In this document: positions 23,567-29,739 of the stretch, piece by piece
Layout: every line of letters starts with the position of its first letter
How positions within the stretch are numbered: position 1 is the stretch's first letter
IMG/VR virus record: IMGVR_UViG_3300045738_002063
Location: 1 to 29,739 of that record
From: a virus
Strand: one strand, 5' to 3'
Length of the DNA stretch: 29,739 nt
The notes under the pieces: model-generated
What the model was told of the DNA's origin: nothing
Seen by the model: the letters and a program-made list of their open reading frames with translations, nothing else
Databases searched by the model: none
Translations under genes and position numbers: made by a program

Positions 23567-24213
23567 TAGCGATACTCATAACCTGCCATTTTCATAGCGT
23601 TTTTATCTAATTGATTATTGATACGTTGAATTTGTTTCTTGTTGAATTTCCCAAAATTTGGTTTGAACTTTTTTTGGGAATCTTTGCGAGCGGGGTTGAT
23701 TCTTGTTTCAATCACCAACAATTTGTCTTTTTCTTCAATTCCAAAATTTATTTTGAGTCGAGTAAGCACTTGTACTTGATTATCAATCATATCCTCAAAC
23801 TTTACTTGCTGAAGAATGGTCTGGTCGTTATACATTTTTAGCCAATGTACGGTAAGTTCGTTATAAACATCGATAGGGAGACCTGAAGATTTAACACGAT
23901 TTTCATCTTTGTAGTGCCAACATGGATAGTCTAAAAATTTATCGAATGGTTTCTTATTGCCCCTTGTGCGTGATTCAAAGTCATAAAGAGAATGCAGCCA
24001 ATCATAAGGATTTTTAGTGCATATAACAAATTTCAAATCATCAATACGTATCTTCTTTTTTACATCCGTGATAGATCGACCTTTTAAACTATTTCTGCCA
24101 TGCTTCCAACAAGGATAATTATTCAATAACAAGCATTTTAGATTACTGCAAATACAGAATTCTGTTACATTCGTACACGTTCTGGGTAAGCCAAATATTT
24201 TTATTGCCTTCAA
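23566..24213 (-). CDS. Sulfotransferase-like protein (third in the window)
   Basis: 215 residues from TTG at 24213, chosen because GAGGAGG lies five bases upstream. P-loop-like KIFGLPRTCTN (5-15) for PAPS and VICTKNPYDWLHSLY (63-77) with a Ser for the 3'-phosphate. The fold pattern fits small phage and bacterial sulfotransferases; sequence is far from the two at 13.4-14.9 kb. It is followed by GT17 in the same unit and preceded by a broken pyruvyltransferase. Sulfation of a sugar is the likely job. Confidence 0.72.
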   Translation of the reverse strand: MKAIKIFGLPRTCTNVTEFCICSNLKCLLLNNYPCWKHGRNSLKGRSITDVKKKIRIDDLKFVICTKNPYDWLHSLYDFESRTRGNKKPFDKFLDYPCWHYKDENRVKSSGLPIDVYNELTVHWLKMYNDQTILQQVKFEDMIDNQVQVLTRLKINFGIEEKDKLLVIETRINPARKDSQKKFKPNFGKFNKKQIQRINNQLDKNAMKMAGYEYR

Positions 24214-24246
24214 ATTTTCCTCCTCAGTGTATCGTAGTCAAGATAC

Positions 24247-24360
24247 TTAGCTAAAATCTCTTTTGTTAATTACTTTCTCGATAAGATTTTGCACGCCAAA
24301 TAGAATAAACTCATCACCACAATTCCATTGTCTGGTAGTAGAGGCAATTATGTTAATCAC
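24247..24360 (-). pseudogene. Truncated polysaccharide pyruvyl transferase-like gene (N-terminal remnant)
   Basis: GTG at 24360 overlaps the methyltransferase stop (GTGA) and has AAGGAG upstream, so it was a normal coupled gene. Its 37 codons include INIIASTTRQWN and CGDEFILFGVQNLIE, which match the start of pyruvyl transferase-like proteins (the wN-x-GDE-x-il-x-G pattern). The frame then ends after KVINKRDFS, about 300 residues too early, and the sulfotransferase begins 34 bases later. Deletion during a gene swap is the likeliest cause. The remnant family call rests on one motif. Confidence 0.6.
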
Positions 24361-25043
24361 GACTCTCTCCTTAATAAGGTTTGCGGCGGTCCTGCATAAA
24401 CTAATCGATATCCATTCTTTAGAAGCCAAGGAATCGCTTTAGCTCCTTTGCCCTTCCAGGGATTTGATCCTTTGGTATCATCAAACAGAATGTGGCCACC
24501 AATCTCTACCTTTTTGTAAGCCGCCTTTGCTTGTTCCATATGGACAATTTCTGATCCATCAACAGAAACTTCATATCCCTTAATGCCTTGACAAATTTCG
24601 CCCTCATGAAACGGGTGTCGGTGTGCGAGGTTATCCAGATACAAAAAAGCAATATCTTGATCGAACTCTTCTAAAAATTTCTTTCCATCCATAGTAACGA
24701 CTTCGCAATTTGCACCTTTTTCTTCCACCAAGCCTTCTAGAAATTCTTTAATGTCTTCTCTAATATCAACCGTCCACATTTTAGCGTGTGATCGTGCAGT
24801 AGCACGTAATAGAATTTCTGTAGATTTTTGACTGGTGGGAACTGGATGTTGCGATCCAATTTCCACGATGTTTTTAGATAGCGTGTCTCTAACAAGTGAT
24901 CCTACATCACAACTAATAACGGACATCTCTACCTCCTTTTTCTTCTCACTAAGGCTGGCAACCTCTACGGTCGGTTTTATTTTCCTTTTGATTCTTCTGC
25001 TTCTGCCCCTTGATCGGCTGGGTCTGCCACCACAACAACTCAT
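24357..25043 (-). CDS. Class I methyltransferase-like protein with basic Cys-containing N-terminus
   Basis: 228 residues with AAGGAG before the ATG. The first 25 residues are MSCCGG followed by an Arg/Ser/Lys cluster, probably a flexible basic tail. SAM-type core: IVEIGSQHPVP, WTVDIRED, DIAFLYLDNLAHRHP, then GGHILFDDTKG, the order seen in Methyltransf_24/TylF-like enzymes. It may methylate a sugar or amino acid in the glycan. It lies in the minus operon with the GT9, sulfotransferase and GT17 genes. Confidence 0.75.
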   Translation of the reverse strand: MSCCGGRPSRSRGRSRRIKRKIKPTVEVASLSEKKKEVEMSVISCDVGSLVRDTLSKNIVEIGSQHPVPTSQKSTEILLRATARSHAKMWTVDIREDIKEFLEGLVEEKGANCEVVTMDGKKFLEEFDQDIAFLYLDNLAHRHPFHEGEICQGIKGYEVSVDGSEIVHMEQAKAAYKKVEIGGHILFDDTKGSNPWKGKGAKAIPWLLKNGYRLVYAGPPQTLLRRES

Positions 25044-25090
25044 AATACTCCTTTATTTGGTTTAATAATCCTTATTTGTTGCCTTGTAGT

Positions 25091-26023
25091 TTAGTCACGG
25101 ACTACGTTTTGATAAACTCCTCCATACTGTTTGATTTCTTCTAAAACAAAATCTACAGACATGTCTTTCATACACTTCATGTGAACTGGACAATCATATT
25201 TTCCTCCACCAAATATTTGCTTGCCATCTGGTCCAGCGGTAAACTGGCATGGCCTGCACGGCAAATTGATTGCTATTACATGGGCATTTGAAGAAAATGG
25301 TTTGTTCTTAATGTCGGATGAAGGCCCAAACAACACATAAGTGGGAATTCCCGTGGCTGCTGCTACATGTGATAAACCACCATCATTTCCTACAAACATG
25401 CTGCACTTAGATATGAAATAGGCCGTTTCTTGAAGCCCTCCTGTAAAAAACTCTACATGACTTGGCCAATCCCAAGGTCGTTTAATCCAAGTAGGATTGC
25501 CATGAGAGTATATATCTTCCTTTTTCCCAACTACCACTACACGTTTAAAGTGTTTTGCAAGTAAATCATATTTATCCCATCGTTTCATCGCCCAATCTGG
25601 TTTCGATCCTGGATAAATAGCAACGGTATTGGATTCTGGGATGCGACCCTGATTGCCAAGATTAATTTTAGCATCTGGCATCGGAGTGGTTATGCCCGCC
25701 TGCTTAGCCAAATCATAGTACACATTGGCTTCTGGGATATGTTGGGCATAATGAATTCCACTGCATTTGGTATGTTTGGAATTTAGCCTAATTCCCGGTG
25801 TAAACGGTCCATTTAATTGGTAGTCAAAAGGAATTTTGGGTTCTTTAGAAGGACTAACAAACAAATTCCTAACACACGACAAGTTGAAGATATCTAGATC
25901 ACAACTACTATTGCAGTGCAATCGAAGGTCTACATTATGACCTTCAGACGCCGTAGCCTGCACGGCTGGTGTGGCTTGTACAATATTACCTATTCCGCCA
26001 CCAAGAACGAATATAACATCCAT
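25091..26023 (-). CDS. GT9 (heptosyltransferase-family) glycosyltransferase
   Basis: 310 residues. GGGIGNIVQATPAV (8-21) is the N-terminal acceptor loop of ADP-heptose:LPS heptosyltransferases. AIYPGSKPDWAMKRW and VGNDGGLSHVAAATGIPTYVLFGPSS form the nucleotide-sugar-binding C-domain. LPCRPCQF with later Cys residues is common in the family. GT9 enzymes use heptose or related donors; this fits the possible heptose-like sugar of the island. No clear Shine-Dalgarno site is visible. A late-promoter-like element lies 22 bases before the start. First gene of the minus unit. Confidence 0.88.
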   Translation of the reverse strand: MDVIFVLGGGIGNIVQATPAVQATASEGHNVDLRLHCNSSCDLDIFNLSCVRNLFVSPSKEPKIPFDYQLNGPFTPGIRLNSKHTKCSGIHYAQHIPEANVYYDLAKQAGITTPMPDAKINLGNQGRIPESNTVAIYPGSKPDWAMKRWDKYDLLAKHFKRVVVVGKKEDIYSHGNPTWIKRPWDWPSHVEFFTGGLQETAYFISKCSMFVGNDGGLSHVAAATGIPTYVLFGPSSDIKNKPFSSNAHVIAINLPCRPCQFTAGPDGKQIFGGGKYDCPVHMKCMKDMSVDFVLEEIKQYGGVYQNVVRD

Positions 26024-26196
26024 AACATAAATTAGTGATAAAGCCTATTTATAACCACTTGATTTGCCAATTACCCAATAATTGTAAAGAGGTGAAAAAT
26101 AATATATCACAAGTAGCATAAATATCATAAGAACAGGCGTGTTACACATATTGTGATTGCGCCAAAACTTATTGAACACAATTGAAAGGCTTCAAA
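26024..26196. promoter_or_regulatory. Divergent intergenic region with T4-late-promoter-like box
   Basis: 173 bases between the GT9 gene (minus) and the first structural gene (plus). TATAAATA, the T4 late promoter consensus, reads on the minus strand at 26053-26046, 22 bases before the GT9 start. CATAAATA, one base off, reads on the plus strand at 26117-26124. An imperfect stem-loop (GGCG...CACA tat TGTG...CGCC) spans 26136-26163. Such 8-mers are expected a few times by chance in 30 kb of this composition, so the promoter call is tentative. Confidence 0.4.
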
Positions 26197-26610
26197 ATGG
26201 CAAACTTACTTTATGATCTAGGAAGACAAAAATTCCTCAATGGGGAAATTGATTGGACCGATGACACCATCAAATTATTATTGGTAGACACAGGGAATTA
26301 CACGGTTAACATCGCCACACATGAATTTCATTCAGATATTACTGCCGCTGGGATCGAGGCAACATCGGGGGCCTTCGGCAGCAAATCAAGTGCGGCAGGA
26401 GTAGCTGGTGCAGCCAATGTAGTTTTATCGTCGGTATCTGCCTCAGCGGACGAATGTGAAGCAATCATCATTTACAAAGAGGGCGGGTCGAGCGGCACGT
26501 CTCCTTTGATTGCTTATATAGATACGGCCACAGGATTACCAGTTACGCCCAATGGTGCAGACATCACTATTGAATGGGACACCGGGTCCGACCTAATATT
26601 CAAGTTATAA
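26197..26610 (+). CDS. Conserved small phage virion-type protein
   Basis: 137 residues from ATG at 26197 (the TTG at 26182 is less likely). MANLLYDLGRQKFLNGEIDWTDD-type opening followed by IKLLLVDTGNY and HEFHSDI; the rest is small-residue-rich beta structure ending with DITIEWD. I recognise this pattern from a widespread phage protein placed among tail or head genes, often called structural or hypothetical. Its position just before fibre-like genes supports a virion part. Exact role is unknown. Confidence 0.75.
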   Translation: MANLLYDLGRQKFLNGEIDWTDDTIKLLLVDTGNYTVNIATHEFHSDITAAGIEATSGAFGSKSSAAGVAGAANVVLSSVSASADECEAIIIYKEGGSSGTSPLIAYIDTATGLPVTPNGADITIEWDTGSDLIFKL

Positions 26611-26654
26611 GCCAAGGAATGGTTTACAACTTGAATAGGACAATGGAGTGACCT

Positions 26655-26726
26655 ATGGCAATTTTGCACGTATCAAATTACGCAATGATTAATGGATGGC
26701 GACGAGTTGACTGGAGATTCCTTTGA
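26655..26726 (+). other. Short frame with good ribosome site, probable true start of the following gene
   Basis: 23 codons from ATG (MAILHVSNYAMI...) with GGAG seven bases upstream, ending in TGA at 26724-26726. The frame at 26692-26880 overlaps it, lacks its own ribosome site, and begins right where this peptide loses sense. A +1 shift near 26690 would fuse the two. Could be a sequencing error, a programmed shift or a leader peptide. Confidence 0.5.
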
Positions 26727-26880
26727 GATTCCTTTTGGCGAGAAACAGGAATTCTTTCTCGGTCAGAATGGAATCAAAAAGGTGTGGGCCAAGGCTGCGG
26801 CTTCGACTACTCCCATTAATCATGGACCCATGTACATCCTAACCTCATTAGGAGAAGTTGTCGGCCAGTCAGTCGGATAG
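26692..26880 (+). CDS. Small virion-type protein, possibly lacking its N-terminus through a frameshift
   Basis: 62 codons from ATG at 26692. DGDELTGDSFEIPFGEKQEFFLG at the start, then GIKKVWAKAAAST and a beta-rich end. The pattern looks like a small surface or fibre accessory protein with two beta sheets. The ATG lacks a ribosome site, and a better start lies at 26655 in the other frame (see that entry). Sits between the conserved virion protein and the large fibre-like gene. No named family. Confidence 0.55.
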   Translation: MDGDELTGDSFEIPFGEKQEFFLGQNGIKKVWAKAAASTTPINHGPMYILTSLGEVVGQSVG

Positions 26881-26888
26881 GTAAATAA

Positions 26889-29333
26889 ATGGTACAATAC
26901 GCAAGACCTGATCAAGATGATACAGACGGCAACTGGACTGACCAAGATGATGGTTCAAGCCTATATGAAGCTATTGATGAAGCCAGCGCCGACGATGCCA
27001 CGACGTATATCAAAGCTACCGATAATTACTCAGACGAGACGTGCATTGTACGTCTGAGCGACGTATCGGCACCGGCCACAACAGGGACGTATATCAAATA
27101 TAAGGCAAAGGCTTCGGATGACGGCGGCATGATGAGCAGCGGTCCACCTGGGTTGAAGTTGGAGTTATTACAGGGCGGTGTACTCAAGGCGAGTACGGGC
27201 ATCAACAGCAGCGTGAGCACAAGCAGCTTCACGGATTACTCGTACACGATCTCAGATGTCAGCGGCATCAGTGATTGGACTGACTTGACGCTACGAATCA
27301 CGATGACCACTAATTCTGGAATTGGTGACTACATGTACGTTACGCAGGCGTACTTGGAGACACAGGACGCAGCATCAGGCGGACCGATCTGGCACGTATC
27401 AGCTTCCGGCAGCGGCTCGTCTCCTTACAGCGATTGGAGCACGGCGGCTACCAATATAGCAACCGTTGACGCTCTGGCGGCGGCTGGCGATACGATATAT
27501 GTGGCCAATGATTATAGTTCAGCATACTCGGAATCTACCACTTTGGATTTCTCCAATGGCACACTATTAGAACCGATAAAAATAATTTCTGTTGATCCCT
27601 CGACTGGCTCGCCAACAGATGGGGATGACAGCAATTATCTAGCTGGTGCAACTATAGGCGCATCTTCTGGTACTCTAAAGATTGATGGCAACATAAGGGC
27701 TTGGGGCATCGACATTACAATCACCGGCACCACGGCAGACCTTTATCTTCAGTACAGCGCAAGTGGAGACTCCCCCTCCGTCATAGTGCAAAAATGGTAT
27801 CAAAGTGAAATGACTTCGATTAGTGATTTCATAATTGCATATTCTTGCAATCGATCTAAGTTCTATTTTGATTCTTGTTCATTCATTCGGAATTATTCAT
27901 CTGCTGAAGGATTTCAAATGGCCACTGACAACGGGCAAGGCAATTCCATGTTTCTCAAAAATTGCACATTCACAAAAACGAGTGGCTATGATCGACTAAT
28001 TAGCAGCGTTGGTAAAGATGGAACCATAGTGGAGTTCGAGGGGTGCGATGTATCAGACTTCGGTGGAATCTTAAACACCGAACCAGAAGGACAATCGAGG
28101 GTGCTCCTTCGTGGTTGCGAAGTAAACTCTTCCCTTTCATTGGTCGGAGGGACAATGGATGATGCCTCGGTGGTGATGCTCGAAGCGTGCAGCAATGGTA
28201 ATATTCCCACTCCAGAACTTGGTGTTACTGAGATTGAAACATCATTCGGAACCATTAAATCGTCATTGTCGAACTATAGAACTGATGGTGCTGACGACGG
28301 CGAACAGACAAATGCTCATTCATGGGAAATGGCATCAAGCTCTAGTGTGAAAGAATTTGTTAATCCTCTTGTCTCGCCACCAATGGTTGTATGGAACGAT
28401 GGATCAGCATCCCCTCCTGGTGCATCGGCATCTGAAACCTTCGATTCCGGTGATGAGGTAGACTCAAAATATAATTTCACCACTAGTGGAGACCCAGGCA
28501 GAGTTGGGAGGCATATGAACGCAGTGTTCTCCTGCACAGTGAACATTCCAACCGGTGTAGACCCGGAAGGGTGCATTTTTGAAATGGGGAACTCCTCCAA
28601 AGGCGGGTACATAGGATTTAACGGTTCCTATGATCTAGTGATTCGGGCTGGGAACGGATCATCAACTTTAACCGGCACCGATATTGCCCGAACTACAGTG
28701 GCCTTTGCAGATTTACCGTCCAACGTGGACTTTGAATTGATGTGGGAATTTTCTCAGAACCCTGTTGGTCGTGTCCGAGTGTGGATCGATGGAAAATTGA
28801 TGGGAATAGGCACAACCAGCGATGGTTCTGCTTTTAGTGGTGATACTTGGTCATCTACCGCTCATGGACAATACAATGGGTCTTACGACGGAATCATTCT
28901 AGGAGAGTCAGGAAGTTATAGTGCAACTGTTACCACATCGGGGGTTCTACTTCAGTCTTCATTGAGTTATTGGCACGATGTCCTGGCAGGAGCGTCCAAG
29001 AATTTTAAGGTATTTATTGCGTCTAGTACAACGCTTCAAGACGATGAGGCATGGGTTGAGTTAATTGGTCCAGCCGAGAGAACATCTACATCAACACGGT
29101 ACGTCGAACGGAGCAATGATACTACGGCTGGTAGTGTGCCAATGAACCCGACAGATACTCCGTCTAATCTCACTACTGACTCGTCAAGCACCTGGACAGG
29201 TTCAAATGTTGGAACAAAACAAGAAATAAGTATTGCATACGTACCGGGTATTTCCGGGCCGGTGACAATGAGGGTTTGTTTAGCAAAAGCTTCAACAACA
29301 ATTTATGTTGACCCCAAGATTGACGTAAGTTAA
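26889..29333 (+). CDS. Large beta-rich virion protein (tail fibre/spike-like) with beta-helix and LamG-like parts
   Basis: 814 residues. Residues 1-160 form a Ser/Thr/Asp-rich beta-sandwich-like domain, ending YMYVTQAYLE. From about 168 (IWHVSASGSGSSPYSDWSTA, AAAGDTIYVANDY) the sequence takes on the pattern of a right-handed parallel beta-helix, as in tailspikes and pectate-lyase folds, up to about 460. Residues about 525-690 look like a concanavalin/LamG-like sugar-binding domain (WEFSQNPVGRVRVWIDGKL). The last 120 residues are another beta domain. No catalytic residues identified. Probably a receptor-binding or carbohydrate-binding virion part. GC content changes sharply inside the gene, suggesting domain swaps. 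Confidence 0.75.
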   Translation: MVQYARPDQDDTDGNWTDQDDGSSLYEAIDEASADDATTYIKATDNYSDETCIVRLSDVSAPATTGTYIKYKAKASDDGGMMSSGPPGLKLELLQGGVLKASTGINSSVSTSSFTDYSYTISDVSGISDWTDLTLRITMTTNSGIGDYMYVTQAYLETQDAASGGPIWHVSASGSGSSPYSDWSTAATNIATVDALAAAGDTIYVANDYSSAYSESTTLDFSNGTLLEPIKIISVDPSTGSPTDGDDSNYLAGATIGASSGTLKIDGNIRAWGIDITITGTTADLYLQYSASGDSPSVIVQKWYQSEMTSISDFIIAYSCNRSKFYFDSCSFIRNYSSAEGFQMATDNGQGNSMFLKNCTFTKTSGYDRLISSVGKDGTIVEFEGCDVSDFGGILNTEPEGQSRVLLRGCEVNSSLSLVGGTMDDASVVMLEACSNGNIPTPELGVTEIETSFGTIKSSLSNYRTDGADDGEQTNAHSWEMASSSSVKEFVNPLVSPPMVVWNDGSASPPGASASETFDSGDEVDSKYNFTTSGDPGRVGRHMNAVFSCTVNIPTGVDPEGCIFEMGNSSKGGYIGFNGSYDLVIRAGNGSSTLTGTDIARTTVAFADLPSNVDFELMWEFSQNPVGRVRVWIDGKLMGIGTTSDGSAFSGDTWSSTAHGQYNGSYDGIILGESGSYSATVTTSGVLLQSSLSYWHDVLAGASKNFKVFIASSTTLQDDEAWVELIGPAERTSTSTRYVERSNDTTAGSVPMNPTDTPSNLTTDSSSTWTGSNVGTKQEISIAYVPGISGPVTMRVCLAKASTTIYVDPKIDVS

Positions 29334-29345
29334 AGGGGACATCCA

Positions 29346-29739
29346 ATGGCCAGAGACTTATTTATTGGAGGCGTTCAGTACACCGAGAGCGGTGAACAAG
29401 AATATTTCATTGAAGGTGTACAGGCGAATGAAGCCGGTCAAGTCAATCAAGAAGTTGAACTCACTGGCATAGCTTCTGAGGAGGCATTCGGTACATCTAA
29501 GTTAAACCAAGAAGTTAAACCAACTGGCATAGCTTCTGCCGAAGCATTCGGCACATCTAAGTTAAACCAAGAAGTTAAACCAACTGGCATAGCTTCTGCC
29601 GAAGCATTCGGCACATCTAAGTTAAACCAAGAAGTTAAACCAACTGGCATAGCTTCTGCCGAAGCATTCGGCACATCTAAGTTAAACCAAGAAGTTAAAC
29701 CAACTGGCATAGCTTCTGCCGAAGCATTCGGCACATCTA
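29346..29739 (+). CDS. Repeat-containing virion protein, 5' part (runs off the window)
   Basis: Starts MARDLFIGGVQYTESGEQEYFIEGVQ after a GGGG ribosome site. It then enters a 20-residue repeat with the core G-I-A-S-A-E-A-F-G-T-S-K-L-N-Q-E-V-K-P-T. The SAEAFG pentapeptide-like motif is common in phage tail and surface proteins, where it forms extended beta-repeats. No stop before the window end, so length and C-terminus are unknown. Follows the fibre-like gene by 12 bases. Confidence 0.75.
   Translation, partial: MARDLFIGGVQYTESGEQEYFIEGVQANEAGQVNQEVELTGIASEEAFGTSKLNQEVKPTGIASAEAFGTSKLNQEVKPTGIASAEAFGTSKLNQEVKPTGIASAEAFGTSKLNQEVKPTGIASAEAFGTS
29450..29739. repeat. 60-bp tandem repeat, about 4.8 copies, open at the window end
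   Basis: Period exactly 60 bases, so the reading frame is kept. From 29493 to the end the copies are identical; the first copy (about 29450-29492) differs in a few positions (GAGGAG in place of GCCGAA, GGTACA in place of GGCACA). Lack of silent changes between later copies means recent expansion by slippage or recombination. True copy number may be larger, since assemblies often break or collapse here. Confidence 0.97.

Noticed and set aside
8064-26023. Reading the glycan island as an ordinary bacterial O-antigen locus
   Set aside because: No flippase, polymerase, ligase or nucleotidyltransferase is seen, and phage-type genes lie on both sides. It remains the main alternative if the contig is chimeric.
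26136-26163. Imperfect stem-loop between the GT9 and structural genes, considered as terminator
   Set aside because: Only two 4-bp paired blocks split by an internal loop and no T-run. It is noted in the intergenic entry but not called a terminator.
29447-29734. Minus-strand frame made of 20-residue repeats
   Set aside because: Any 60-bp repeat without stops stays open on the other strand. The plus frame has a start, ribosome site and a phage-type N-terminus.

Overview
This window looks like part of a large tailed-phage genome, probably a metagenomic or jumbo phage with T4-like traits. Genes are packed tightly with many 1-16 nt overlaps (ATGA, GTGA and TAATG junctions), and strand switches are separated by only a few bases. 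Virion-type genes lie at the right end, and several short proteins carry a recurring N-terminal aromatic tag that resembles the T4 capsid-targeting sequence. No terminase, major capsid, portal or polymerase gene is visible, so the phage assignment is strong inference rather than proof. The host cannot be named from what is here. No tRNA, CRISPR array or insertion sequence was seen, and no gene-free stretch exceeds about 175 bases.

Layout. 1-4.35 kb holds metabolic and envelope cargo: the C-terminus of a class III aminotransferase, a low-complexity tagged protein and a secreted trypsin-like protease (minus strand), then a membrane-anchored thioredoxin-like protein and a complete glutamate dehydrogenase (plus strand), then a small unknown gene. 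4.4-8.0 kb is a run of small phage genes: a CxxC protein, a D12-type adenine methyltransferase, a one-helix membrane peptide, a mini SET-domain protein, a strong terminator, and a translationally coupled set of probable internal virion or core proteins. 8.06-26.0 kb is an AT-rich glycan island: two-domain and single-domain glycosyltransferases, an RmlC-like epimerase, three SDR sugar-nucleotide enzymes including one like GDP-mannose 4,6-dehydratase, two different two-gene thiamine-diphosphate (TPP) enzymes, an aldo/keto reductase with a ParB-like tail, three methyltransferases, three sulfotransferases, GT17 and GT9 glycosyltransferases, and a broken pyruvyl-transferase gene. From 26.2 kb to the end are structural genes: a conserved small virion-type protein, a possibly frameshifted small gene, an 814-residue beta-rich fibre-like protein, and a protein made of perfect 60-bp repeats that runs off the window.

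How it may work together. The island could convert a host nucleotide sugar (GDP-mannose or a GDP-heptose, by analogy with known Gmd/RmlC/Fcl pathways) into an unusual deoxy or branched sugar. Glycosyltransferases would assemble it, and O-methyl and sulfate groups would cap it. The target, whether virion fibre, capsid or host surface, is not shown by the sequence. The clearest sign that the island is evolving is at 13.2-15.0 kb. Two sulfotransferase genes sit in tandem, separated by a scar made of the 3' end of the TPP-enzyme gene fused to a diverged 3' end of the dehydratase gene, as if two alternative alleles of one cassette slot had been joined.
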